The translations under genes and the position numbers were made by a program. DNA of 7,645 nt from Desulfobacteraceae bacterium (GTDB taxonomy: Bacteria; Desulfobacterota; Desulfobacteria; Desulfobacterales; Desulfobacteraceae), in assembly GCA_022712835.1 (NCBI GenBank), contig JAFLJU010000425.1:1-7645 (forward strand). The letters run 5' to 3'. Each line of letters opens with the position of its first letter. The stretch's first letter is position 1. The notes beneath the pieces are model-generated. The model worked only from the letters and a program-made list of their open reading frames with translations, had not been told where the DNA came from and did no database searches. Positions 1 to 6,516 of the stretch are shown in pieces.

Positions 1-269
1 CTCCGGTCTTTCTTACCATCTGATTCCGGTTTAAACATAAATTCCCAAAAGCTTTCTGCATTGTTTAGCCTGACGGCATCGGCACGGCTCAGGCCAATAT
101 CGTTAAGCAGCCGGTCTTCCATGGTGAACAACAGGCGGAGATTATGTTTCATCCTTTCCCATTCTTTGTAACGTTTTCCCGTACGTTTGACAAGATGCCA
201 GACCCGTTGAAAAAAGTTTGAAAATCCATCGTTTGTTTCGCTACATTGACAGTCCTGTGAAATCATCAT
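1..269 (-). CDS. DUF1127 domain protein (partial, runs off left edge)
   Basis: The reading frame starts at ATG 269 and stays open for 89 codons to the window edge without a stop, so the C-terminus is missing. Residues about 41-80 carry the DUF1127 signature: a basic stretch followed by 'MEDRLLNDIGLSRADAVRL' and an aromatic 'ESFWEFMF' segment. The first 40 residues are polar and basic, with a small 'CQC' pair near the start and no signal peptide or membrane segment. A strong AAGGAGG lies at 280-274. It is 4 bases from ATG 269 and 7 bases from an in-frame ATG at 266, so 266 may be the true start. Some alphaproteobacterial DUF1127 proteins (CcaF1 of Rhodobacter) bind RNA; no function is known to me for this one. 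The gene is divergent from the lysR-type gene, which may regulate it. Family call is good; function is unknown. Confidence 0.85.
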   Translation of the reverse strand, partial: MMISQDCQCSETNDGFSNFFQRVWHLVKRTGKRYKEWERMKHNLRLLFTMEDRLLNDIGLSRADAVRLNNAESFWEFMFKPESDGKKDR

Positions 270-307
270 TTCTCCTCCTTAAAAAATTTTGGTACATCAA
301 TGATGAC

Positions 308-336
308 ACTATAAAAAAAAAGTATTGATCAAACAA
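308..336 (-). promoter_or_regulatory. Candidate sigma-70 promoter of the DUF1127 gene
   Basis: Read on the minus strand, TTGTTT (336-331) is followed after 17 bases by TATAGT (313-308), close to the sigma-70 consensus with ideal spacing. Nine T's fill the spacer next to the -10 box. Transcription would begin near 301, giving a leader of about 30 bases ending in the AAGGAGG site. This is a motif reading only. Confidence 0.55.
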
Positions 337-354
337 ACGAATTGTTCTTATACT
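325..354 (+). promoter_or_regulatory. Candidate sigma-70 promoter of the lysR-type gene
   Basis: TTGATC (325-330) and TATACT (349-354) are separated by 18 bases, with a start expected near 361. The -35 box abuts the -35 box of the divergent promoter (331-336), and both fall on the palindrome TTGATCAA (325-332). Further ATTGAT-type elements lie at 296-301 (inverted) and 368-373. A LysR protein binding here could control both genes, which is the usual layout for autoregulated LysR genes; that role is inferred. Confidence 0.45.
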
Positions 355-388
355 AAAGTTCAAAATAATTGATATATAGGATGGACAC

Positions 389-1258
389 ATGATCACCAAT
401 ATACCCATGGAGTTGTTAAGAACCTTTACCGCCATTGCCGACAGCGGCAATTTCAGCCGTGCGGCCGACATTGTGGGCAGGACCCAGTCTGCCGTGAGCA
501 TGCAGGTCAAGCGGCTTGAAGAGATCATTGAAAAACCGCTGCTGAAAAGGGACTCCAGGAACATCAAGCTGACTGCTGACGGAGGAACCCTGCTGAACTA
601 TGCACGAAAGATTCTTAAGCTGAACGAAGAAGCGATCTCTGTGTTGAAACAGCCCGAGTTAAACGGCTGTGTCAGTATCGGGCTGCCGGATGATTATGCC
701 ACACGGTATTTACCTGAAATCCTGGCCGGATTCTCACGCACACACCCGAAAGTCCAGGTGGAAGTGACCTGTGAACCCAGCCACAACCTTTTGGAAAAAA
801 TGCAGCGCCGGAAACTGGATCTGGCCATGACCACCTCAATCACGGCAAATGTTGAAAACTGTATACTGCTCAGGCAGGACCCCACGGTGTGGGTGACATC
901 TGACCAGCATTGCCAGCATGAACACACGCCGCTTCCCCTGGCACTTTTTCCGGATACCTGCTATTGCCGGGATTGGATCCTGTCCGCCCTGAAACAGGCC
1001 GGGATCGAATATAGGATCGCTTACACCTGCCCGAGTATGATGGGATTGACCGCTGCCATTTCGGCCGGCCTGGCTGTTTCAGCCATCAGCCAGAGCATTG
1101 TGCCGTCGGGAATGCGCCAGCTTCAACCGGAAGAGGGATTTCCCGCTCTGCCCAGTGCCGCCTTTCTGCTCAACCGCAATCCAGACTCAGACAATTGTGT
1201 GGTGGACTCCCTTGCCGAGCACATCAAAAAGGCCTTTGCCATTGGAATGAATCTGTGA
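389..1258 (+). CDS. LysR-family transcriptional regulator
   Basis: This 289-residue cytoplasmic DNA-binding regulator has the normal LysR length. Residues about 7-66 form the winged helix-turn-helix: 'MELLRTFTAIADSGNFSRAA', then 'RTQSAVSMQVKRLEE' as recognition helix, and 'KLTADGGTLLNYARKIL' leading into the linker helix. Residues about 92-285 form the substrate-sensing domain, starting with the typical 'GCVSIGLPDDYATRYLPEIL'. The start at ATG 389 has AGGA at 378-381, seven bases upstream; an in-frame ATG at 407 (residue 7) is less likely because it has no such site. The gene is divergent from the DUF1127 gene, with abutting promoters, and converges on the oxidoreductase gene with only 6 bases between stops. 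Likely targets are itself and the DUF1127 gene, less surely the oxidoreductase. The ligand is unknown. Its last 33 codons are repeated at 3273-3371. Confidence 0.93.
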   Translation: MITNIPMELLRTFTAIADSGNFSRAADIVGRTQSAVSMQVKRLEEIIEKPLLKRDSRNIKLTADGGTLLNYARKILKLNEEAISVLKQPELNGCVSIGLPDDYATRYLPEILAGFSRTHPKVQVEVTCEPSHNLLEKMQRRKLDLAMTTSITANVENCILLRQDPTVWVTSDQHCQHEHTPLPLALFPDTCYCRDWILSALKQAGIEYRIAYTCPSMMGLTAAISAGLAVSAISQSIVPSGMRQLQPEEGFPALPSAAFLLNRNPDSDNCVVDSLAEHIKKAFAIGMNL

Positions 1259-1264
1259 CAAGGG

Positions 1265-3085
1265 TCATGGGGTCTCCTGGAGGCTAGGAACCCCATTTTC
1301 ATCCCAGCCCATAAGTGCGTAGAATTCTTCAAGCATGGGTTTCAGATTTACCGTGCTTCCTTTTGCAGGGCCATTTTCCACCGGTTGTGTCAAAAATTTT
1401 TCCGAGATGGTATCCCGGAGAAGTTCAGGACAGAACTTGATATTAATGCATCTTTCCAGGGAGATAATGGTCTCACCAACGGTTAAAAGATCTCGATCAT
1501 CACATGGAATTTCGGCCAGAAGGGTGACAAGCTGTGCCTCATTTTTTAAATCAAACTCGCCGATGAGGCTTAGGGCCGGAACCTTGCAAAGCCCCAGAGA
1601 ATCAATCACCGCACTCACGGCCATACATCTTTTGATCAGTGCGGCTTTACCGTTTAATGAAAACCTGTCAACGGCATCATGGGTTCCAAATTCCGAAACA
1701 GCTCTTTCCGGGGTAAACCTACTTTCCGGGATATTATAAACACTGCAAAAATCTCCGCCTCTGCTGGATACGGCATACCCCAGCGCAACCCCCATCATCC
1801 CCCTGGGATCATATCCTGTATATTCCAACCCCTTTCCGGTAAACGCGTATTGATCTGCCCCCTGGCCAATGAGATCGGCCGCCTTTTTTACACCGTGTTT
1901 TAATATTTTTCCAATGCCGCGGCTTTGGGCAATCGCAAGGAAAACCTGTTCAATGCCGTCGGCATTTCCCCAGGACAAATCGATGTGATCGGTTTTTTCA
2001 AGATCCAGAAGACCTTCGGCAAAGAGATCCATGGCAAAGGCAGCCACACTGCCGGCACTGATGACATCCATGCCCAGCCGATTGCACAGGTTATGGAGAT
2101 ACAGCACGGCTTCGGGATCATCCATACCGCATTTCGGACCCAGGGCGATAATCGGTTCAAGGTCCGGCCTTGCGCCTTTGGTGCCCTTATATTTGCCCTG
2201 GGTTATTTCGATGTCTGCCTTGCAATGGACCGGACATTTTGGACAGGTATTGGCTTTTTTGACATATTTATACAGGGCTGAACCATCGACTTTGTCCGCT
2301 TTGGAAAAAGAGATCTCCCGATAATTCCGGGTACAAAGCATTCCCTTATCGCTAATGGGTATGACAAAACCGGAATTGCTTAATTTTGAAAAAATCGGAT
2401 AAAGGGGGGCATCCACTATCTTTTTTGTGTAGGCTTTTACAAAATCTTTCTGAAGGGAATTGAGTTTTGAAACCGGTCGTTTGCCTGAAATAACAATCGC
2501 CTTTAGTAATTTTGATCCCATGACGGCACCCACACCGGTACGGCCTGCAGAATGGTGGTTGCCCGACATAATACAGGCAAAGGAACACCTGTTTTCTCCG
2601 GCAGGACCAATACACATGATCGAGCTGTCCGCTTGGGTTTCCCTGTTTAATTGCTGATCCGTCTCCCAGGTATCAAGGCCCCAAAGATGATCCGCAGGCA
2701 AAATTTGGGCATGCCCCTCCTTGATCTCAATATAAACCGGATGTTTGGGTTTGCCCTTTATCAGCACTGAAAAAATATTGTTTCCCCGGAGTCTCACCCC
2801 GGCATCCCCGCCGATATTTGAGCTGCCCAGGATTTCAGTCAAAGGAGAAATTGTATTCATATGCATTCTGACCCCGGAAGGCGCCCCGGATCCGGTCAAA
2901 AGGCCGCAGCTCATGGCAATTATATTATCCGGATCATAGGGTTTTACACCTTCAGGAATCTTTTTCTGAATGAACCAGGAATTTAACCCCCGCCCGCCGA
3001 GAAATTTCGTTATCATTTCCACCGGTATCAAAGATTGGTTTATCGAATTTTCCGTCAGGTCTATTTCTATCAATCTGTATTCCAT
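1265..3085 (-). CDS. Aldehyde ferredoxin oxidoreductase (AOR) family, tungsten/molybdenum enzyme
   Basis: This 606-residue protein matches the usual length of AOR enzymes, cytoplasmic bis-pyranopterin tungsten proteins that oxidise aldehydes to acids and pass electrons to ferredoxin. The N-terminal domain includes 'GGRGLNSWFIQKK' (30-42), 'PLTEILGSSNIGGDAG' (81-96) and 'AGRTGVGAVMGSKLLKAI' (180-197). The 4Fe-4S ligands are C281, C284 and C288 (CPKCPVHC) with C500 in the motif DSLGLC (495-500). The other cofactor-side motif reads NRLGMD (335-340), with Asn where the Pyrococcus enzyme has Asp. No signal peptide is seen. The start is ATG 3085, preceded by GGGAGGGG at 3097-3090; an upstream in-frame ATG at 3148 lacks such a site. 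No ferredoxin-like subunit or MoeA/ThiS-like gene is next to it, so it probably acts alone. The substrate cannot be read from sequence; specialised members such as BamB subunits exist, but nothing here points to them. Confidence 0.93.
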   Translation of the reverse strand: MEYRLIEIDLTENSINQSLIPVEMITKFLGGRGLNSWFIQKKIPEGVKPYDPDNIIAMSCGLLTGSGAPSGVRMHMNTISPLTEILGSSNIGGDAGVRLRGNNIFSVLIKGKPKHPVYIEIKEGHAQILPADHLWGLDTWETDQQLNRETQADSSIMCIGPAGENRCSFACIMSGNHHSAGRTGVGAVMGSKLLKAIVISGKRPVSKLNSLQKDFVKAYTKKIVDAPLYPIFSKLSNSGFVIPISDKGMLCTRNYREISFSKADKVDGSALYKYVKKANTCPKCPVHCKADIEITQGKYKGTKGARPDLEPIIALGPKCGMDDPEAVLYLHNLCNRLGMDVISAGSVAAFAMDLFAEGLLDLEKTDHIDLSWGNADGIEQVFLAIAQSRGIGKILKHGVKKAADLIGQGADQYAFTGKGLEYTGYDPRGMMGVALGYAVSSRGGDFCSVYNIPESRFTPERAVSEFGTHDAVDRFSLNGKAALIKRCMAVSAVIDSLGLCKVPALSLIGEFDLKNEAQLVTLLAEIPCDDRDLLTVGETIISLERCINIKFCPELLRDTISEKFLTQPVENGPAKGSTVNLKPMLEEFYALMGWDENGVPSLQETP

Positions 3086-3131
3086 ACTACCCCTCCCTAT
3101 TCTAAAAATTTGAGCGACAATGTGAGCTAAG

Positions 3132-3161
3132 CGTATATTTATCCCCAAACTTAAAATACAA
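3132..3161 (-). promoter_or_regulatory. Weak candidate promoter of the AOR gene
   Basis: On the minus strand, TTGTAT (3161-3156) and TATACG (3137-3132) are 18 bases apart, placing a start near 3125 and a leader of about 40 bases before ATG 3085. The match is modest and other AT-rich pairings in this stretch are possible. Confidence 0.25.
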
Positions 3162-3168
3162 TACCAAA

Positions 3169-3178
3169 GAAACGTTTC
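3169..3178. promoter_or_regulatory. Perfect palindrome GAAACGTTTC upstream of the AOR gene
   Basis: GAAACGTTTC is a perfect 10-base inverted repeat about 85 bases upstream of the AOR start codon and just upstream of its candidate -35 box. The core AAACGTTT resembles LacI/PurR-type operators, but no such regulator gene is in the window. A role as an operator for the AOR gene is inferred from position only. Confidence 0.3.
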
Positions 3179-3272
3179 GAGTAAACAAGAATATCAAAAA
3201 AAAGCTGGCAAAATGCAATAGAATAATTGCCACCCATGATCAAAGCGCCCCATATTCAGTGTGCGTTTGACG

Positions 3273-3371
3273 GCCGCGTTTCTGCTCAACCGCAATCCAA
3301 CAGACAATTGTGTGGTAGACTCCCTTGCCGAGCATATCAGGAAGGCCTTTGCCATTGGAATGAATCTGTGA
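3273..3371 (+). pseudogene. Relic of a lysR-type gene: C-terminal 33 codons only
   Basis: This stretch matches the last 102 bases of the complete lysR-type gene (1157-1258) at about 94% identity: six mismatches and one 3-base gap over 99 aligned bases, in the same orientation. It stays in frame to the same TGA stop and reads AAFLLNRNPTDNCVVDSL followed by AEHIRKAFAIGMNL. Most changes are silent or conservative (GTG/GTA, CAC/CAT, Lys/Arg) and the gap is a whole codon, so the copy probably diverged while still coding. Upstream similarity ends abruptly near 3272, and the frame meets a stop at 3237-3239, so no HTH domain or start remains. After the stop only a few bases (to about 3378) still match. 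It is a fragment without plausible function. Confidence 0.8.
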
Positions 3372-3489
3372 CAATGGTTTATTTTTGGGGATTTGCTGGA
3401 AGGGCCATCTTTCAGCTGAGTACCGACCGAGGGTCAGAGTCGATACTGTAGTTACAAATAAGATAACCGTGTGCTTTTTATATATTTTC

Positions 3490-3519
3490 TTGCAAATTAC
3501 CATAAAGAGATAGTACATA
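3490..3519 (+). promoter_or_regulatory. Weak candidate promoter of the histidine kinase gene
   Basis: TTGCAA (3490-3495) and TACATA (3514-3519) are 18 bases apart, in an AT-rich stretch. Transcription would start near 3526, so the leader would contain the 16-base tandem repeat. The match is moderate. Confidence 0.3.
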
Positions 3520-3535
3520 GAGGCGTTTTGAATTT

Positions 3536-3572
3536 ACGCAAAGATATAGATACGCAAAGATATAGATACGCA
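3536..3572 (+). repeat. 16-base tandem repeat running into the histidine kinase start codon
   Basis: The unit ACGCAAAGATATAGAT occurs twice without mismatch (3536-3551 and 3552-3567) and a third partial copy, ACGCA (3568-3572), supplies the A of the kinase ATG at 3572. The repeat takes up the space where a ribosome binding site should be, and none of its bases form a good Shine-Dalgarno sequence. It could be a slippage-prone spacer, a regulator binding site, or chance duplication. Confidence 0.85.
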
Positions 3573-5485
3573 TGGATTATATACATACAAAAATAACCAA
3601 TCAATCCTTTAAGGATGACGAAACTTTTCTAAAAGCCCTGGATATCCAGTCAATCCAGGATGTGATTTCCCGGTCCAAAGTGAACGCGGTTTCTTCTCTT
3701 GTCGTCACTATTCTCTTTCTGGTATTCACCCCTTTCCACAACGATTATCCGGTTCTCGCACGGGCATTACTCGTCATGATTGTTTGCCTGGTTTCGATCC
3801 GGTATGCAGCCATATTCAGTTATAGCAGGTTCCATAATACCTATCCGGTTTTGTGGAGACTGTTCCATCTTTTGAGCCTCGGCATGATCACTGTTTTTTG
3901 GAGCAGTCTGACCATCACCATCCTGTCGCTATACGGTCTCAACTGGGTCTGTATGTTTGTCATAATCATGGTCTCCGGCATCACCTCGGCATCCACCACC
4001 TCTTTTGCTCCCCGGCAGAACCTGTCCATTTCATTTATCAGCCTTACCCTGCTTCCGATCATCATTGCAAGCTGTCTCGCAGGCACCCAGCAGATGATGG
4101 CCATAAGCGTTTGTATCAGCTTTTACTACCTGAGCCTGGTGATCATCTGCCGGGCGCTTCATCGCAGGTACAGATTGAGCTTTGCCAGGCGTTACGCCTT
4201 GAAATGCCAGGCCAAGGAACTCCAATCGGCCCGGGACAACCTGGAACAAAGGGTTCTGGAACGGACAACGGAACTGGCCCGTGCAAACCAGGTCCTCCTG
4301 GAAGGAGATAAACGGTACAACGCTCTTTTTTCAGGCATCACAGACGGGGTTCTCGTCTATCTCATGACCGAAAACCCAACCAGAGAAAAATTTGTGGAAG
4401 CCAATGAAATAGCCTGCCAGATCCTCGGGTATTCCAAGGATGAACTGATGGGTTTATCCATTATGCAAATCCTTCCGCCGGAGTCCCGAACCGAGTCCCC
4501 GGAAATCCCGGAAAAACTTGCCGCCAATCAGACCATCCTTTTCGAACAGCAGTTCATCAGGAAGGACGGACAACCGGTTAGTGTAGAAGTACATGCCAAA
4601 AAATTTGAATTTAAAGGACAGCAGGCGGTATTATACATGCTCCGGGACATCGGGGAACGAAAAAAAATCCAGGAGATGATGATCCAGACGGAAAAGATCA
4701 TGTCCGTCGGAGGTCTTGCCGCTGGCATGGCCCATGAGATCAACAACCCCCTGGCCGGGATCATCCAGACCGCCCAGGTCATGAAAAACAGGCTGGGCAA
4801 CCCCCTGCCCGCGAATTTAAAAACCGCTGAGACACTCGGGTTAAAATTCGATGACATTAAGTGTTATCTGGAAAAACGGGGGATGGTCGACATGCTGGAT
4901 TCGCTTCTGGATGCCGGGAAACGGGCCGCTGAAATCGTAAGCAACATGCTCGCCTTTTCCAGAAAAAGCACCTCCCAGTTCTCCAGGGAAGATATCCAGA
5001 GCCTCATGGACAAAACCCTTGAAATTGCCGGAAGCGACTATAACTTGCAAAAGAAATTCGACTTTAAAAAGATTACGATTCACAAGGACTATGCCCCGAA
5101 CCTGCCGTCGATTGCCTGTAAAGCCGGTGAACTTCAGCAGGTCTTTTTCAATATCCTTTCAAATGGTGCACAGGCGATGATGTCCATGTCATCCCCCCAT
5201 GAAGTGCCGTCATTTTTTCTGGGGATAAACGCTGAAGAGGGCAATATCAAAATCGACATCAGGGATACCGGCACCGGCATAGACCCGGATGTGCAGCAGC
5301 GGATCTTTGAGCCGTTTTATACCACCAAGCCACCGGGTAAGGGAACCGGACTGGGGCTGTATGTATCCCAGATGATCATTAAAAACAATCACCAGGGCAG
5401 CCTGACCATTGATTCCACACCAGGAAAGGGAACCTGTTTTACCATCTTGCTTCCCTTGGAACAGCCAACCAAAACCAAAGCTTAG
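3572..5485 (+). CDS. Membrane PAS-domain sensor histidine kinase
   Basis: This 637-residue protein is a two-component sensor. Residues about 38-195 hold roughly six hydrophobic membrane segments with short loops and no large periplasmic domain, so sensing is likely in the membrane. A coiled coil follows (about 210-245, 'ERTTELARANQVLLEGDKRY'), then a PAS domain (about 246-362, 'ALFSGITDGVLVYL' to 'LRDIGERKK'). The dimerisation domain has the phospho-acceptor H388 in 'GMAHEINNPLAGI', with an extended hairpin of about 45 residues before 'AAEIVSNMLAFSRK'. The ATPase domain has the N box (N527, N531), G1 'DTGTG' (565-569), F box 'IFEPFYTTK', G2 'GKGTGLGL' (589-596) and a G3 GKG (618-620), all intact. 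ATG 3572 is the first start after an in-frame TAG at 3563, although the ribosome site is poor. No response regulator is adjacent, so the partner is elsewhere. The signal is unknown. Confidence 0.93.
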   Translation: MDYIHTKITNQSFKDDETFLKALDIQSIQDVISRSKVNAVSSLVVTILFLVFTPFHNDYPVLARALLVMIVCLVSIRYAAIFSYSRFHNTYPVLWRLFHLLSLGMITVFWSSLTITILSLYGLNWVCMFVIIMVSGITSASTTSFAPRQNLSISFISLTLLPIIIASCLAGTQQMMAISVCISFYYLSLVIICRALHRRYRLSFARRYALKCQAKELQSARDNLEQRVLERTTELARANQVLLEGDKRYNALFSGITDGVLVYLMTENPTREKFVEANEIACQILGYSKDELMGLSIMQILPPESRTESPEIPEKLAANQTILFEQQFIRKDGQPVSVEVHAKKFEFKGQQAVLYMLRDIGERKKIQEMMIQTEKIMSVGGLAAGMAHEINNPLAGIIQTAQVMKNRLGNPLPANLKTAETLGLKFDDIKCYLEKRGMVDMLDSLLDAGKRAAEIVSNMLAFSRKSTSQFSREDIQSLMDKTLEIAGSDYNLQKKFDFKKITIHKDYAPNLPSIACKAGELQQVFFNILSNGAQAMMSMSSPHEVPSFFLGINAEEGNIKIDIRDTGTGIDPDVQQRIFEPFYTTKPPGKGTGLGLYVSQMIIKNNHQGSLTIDSTPGKGTCFTILLPLEQPTKTKA

Positions 5486-5514
5486 ATTATTCATGACAAT
5501 TTATTGATGCTTTT

Positions 5515-6306
5515 TTATTGAGGTTCGTACCGGTCTTTACCAAACTTTTCCGGGCCAAAGCCCCATTTTTTATAAATGGCTTCAATCTCTCCGGATTGGA
5601 CCAACTGTCCCATTCTTTCATCAAAAACCTTAATGAGAACCTGGGCCTTATTGTTATTGGCAAATGCAACAAATAATTTGTTACCGGGTTGGACAAGGCT
5701 GAAGGTGAAATTGCTTAAATCAACCCCTGCTTCCTTTGCTGCGGGGACAAGGGTGGTTTTGTAATCAATGATGACATCAACTCTTCCGAAATTGAGCATC
5801 TTGATTCCGTTTCCAAGGTTTGTGAATTCATTTTTCTTAACGGCCACATCTTTTAACAGGGATTGATCAAAATCATATCCCCTTATCCAGGCTACTTCTT
5901 TACCGAACAGGGCTTTAACTCCTAAATTTTCCAAATTTTCGATCATACCATTTTTATAAAGTGCCGTAATATCATCTTCCACGGAAAGGTGCCATTTGGG
6001 ATACATGTAGTCCTTTCCATCCATTTCTTTGTAATAGTAGTCACCTGCGATAGCATCGACAGTTTGTGTCTCGACCAGAGATTCCGCTCTCTTCCAGGGT
6101 ACAACTTTTGTGGTTACCGTAATGCCGGCCGGTTGAAAAATGGTTTTTACCACCTCCCAGTAAACACCAGTTCCGTCTTTATTCGTATAACCTTCCCATT
6201 CTTCGCAAACAATGGTCATCTCTTTAACTTCTGCTGCAACACCTGACGAAATACCAATACAACCAAAAGCCAGTGTAAAGAAACACAAGATGAATAGTTT
6301 ATTCAT
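5515..6306 (-). CDS. Periplasmic solute-binding protein, SBP_bac_3 (amino-acid-type) family
   Basis: This 263-residue secreted protein has a signal peptide (hydrophobic residues 4-19) with likely cleavage after 'SGVAA' at residue 25. The mature part follows the bacterial family 3 pattern: a first strand 'EMTIVCEEWEGYTN', 'GVYWEVVKTIFQPAGI', then 'VPWKRAESLVETQTVDAIAG', a 'GKEVAWIRGYDFD' hinge region, 'MLNFGRVDVIIDYKTTL' and a C-terminal 'IYKKWGFGPEKF'. Members bind small polar solutes such as amino acids for ABC importers or act as sensory input domains. No permease or ATPase gene is nearby, so this looks like an orphan binder. It converges on the kinase gene with 29 bases between stops. AGGAG sits 13 bases from this ATG but 6 bases from a decoy ATG at 6313, created by a 7-base duplication. 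A lipoprotein reading at C16 is unlikely, because the preceding residues 'LAFG' fit a lipobox poorly. The ligand is unknown. Confidence 0.88.
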   Translation of the reverse strand: MNKLFILCFFTLAFGCIGISSGVAAEVKEMTIVCEEWEGYTNKDGTGVYWEVVKTIFQPAGITVTTKVVPWKRAESLVETQTVDAIAGDYYYKEMDGKDYMYPKWHLSVEDDITALYKNGMIENLENLGVKALFGKEVAWIRGYDFDQSLLKDVAVKKNEFTNLGNGIKMLNFGRVDVIIDYKTTLVPAAKEAGVDLSNFTFSLVQPGNKLFVAFANNNKAQVLIKVFDERMGQLVQSGEIEAIYKKWGFGPEKFGKDRYEPQ

Positions 6307-6314
6307 GATTCATG
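6299..6314 (-). promoter_or_regulatory. 7-base tandem duplication with decoy start codon at the binding-protein gene
   Basis: On the plus strand ATTCATG occurs twice in tandem (6301-6307 and 6308-6314). On the minus strand this gives two ATG codons. The outer one (6313) is 6 bases after AGGAG and reads Met-Asn-His-Glu-stop (6313-6299), overlapping the real start at 6306 in another frame. Removing one copy would put the real ATG at ideal spacing. The mini-frame could couple or dampen translation of the binding-protein gene. Confidence 0.65.
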
Positions 6315-6432
6315 AAAATCTCCTGAATAATTAAAGTTGCATTTTACAGTTGCCCTTTTTAAAAGATTGCTCTTTCACCATTTAGGTCGTTTTTACAGAC
6401 AAATACGGGTATTCACTACTTGAAACATATGA

Positions 6433-6454
6433 GGGATTCGGGTGCGTGAATCCA
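6433..6454. other. Short inverted repeat in the gap beside the transposase gene
   Basis: GGATTC (6434-6439) and GAATCC (6448-6453) form a 6-base-pair stem around 8 bases. The 210-base gap 6307-6516 also has three loose copies of an A(G)TTGC-T-rich element (about 6335, 6348 and 6364) and a GGCGCC palindrome at 6486-6491. The outer end of the insertion sequence should lie in this gap, but the partner end is outside the window, so terminal repeats cannot be matched. No T-run follows the stem closely enough for a good terminator. Confidence 0.3.
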
Positions 6455-6516
6455 CAATTGTTTCTTTTCGTAACGTTCTGAGTTAGGCGCCATATCAAAA
6501 TAAAATCGTCCAAAAG

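Noticed and set aside
241..567. Minus-strand 108-codon open frame across the promoter gap
   Set aside because: It is a shadow of the lysR 5' end and overlaps the true DUF1127 start and both promoter candidates.
3086..3148. Longer AOR start at ATG 3148 adding 21 residues
   Set aside because: No ribosome site precedes it, whereas ATG 3085 has GGGAGGGG at good distance and begins at the family-typical first strand 'MEYRLIEIDLTEN'.
3195..3235. Sigma-54-like promoter (TGGCA...TTGC) on the minus strand upstream of aor
   Set aside because: The GG and GC elements are 13 bases apart instead of 10, so the required spacing is broken.
3240..3518. Minus-strand 92-codon open frame over the lysR relic
   Set aside because: It is antisense to the relic, has no recognisable domain and no convincing ribosome site; its apparent coding content mirrors the relic.
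5483..5520. Terminator between the kinase and binding-protein genes
   Set aside because: There is a T-run at 5511-5516, but only a 4-base-pair AT-rich stem (CAATTTATTG) before it, too weak to call.
6250..6306. Lipoprotein signal at Cys16 of the binding protein
   Set aside because: The residues before the cysteine (LAFG) have Phe at -2 and no Leu at -3; a normal signal peptidase I site after residue 25 fits better.
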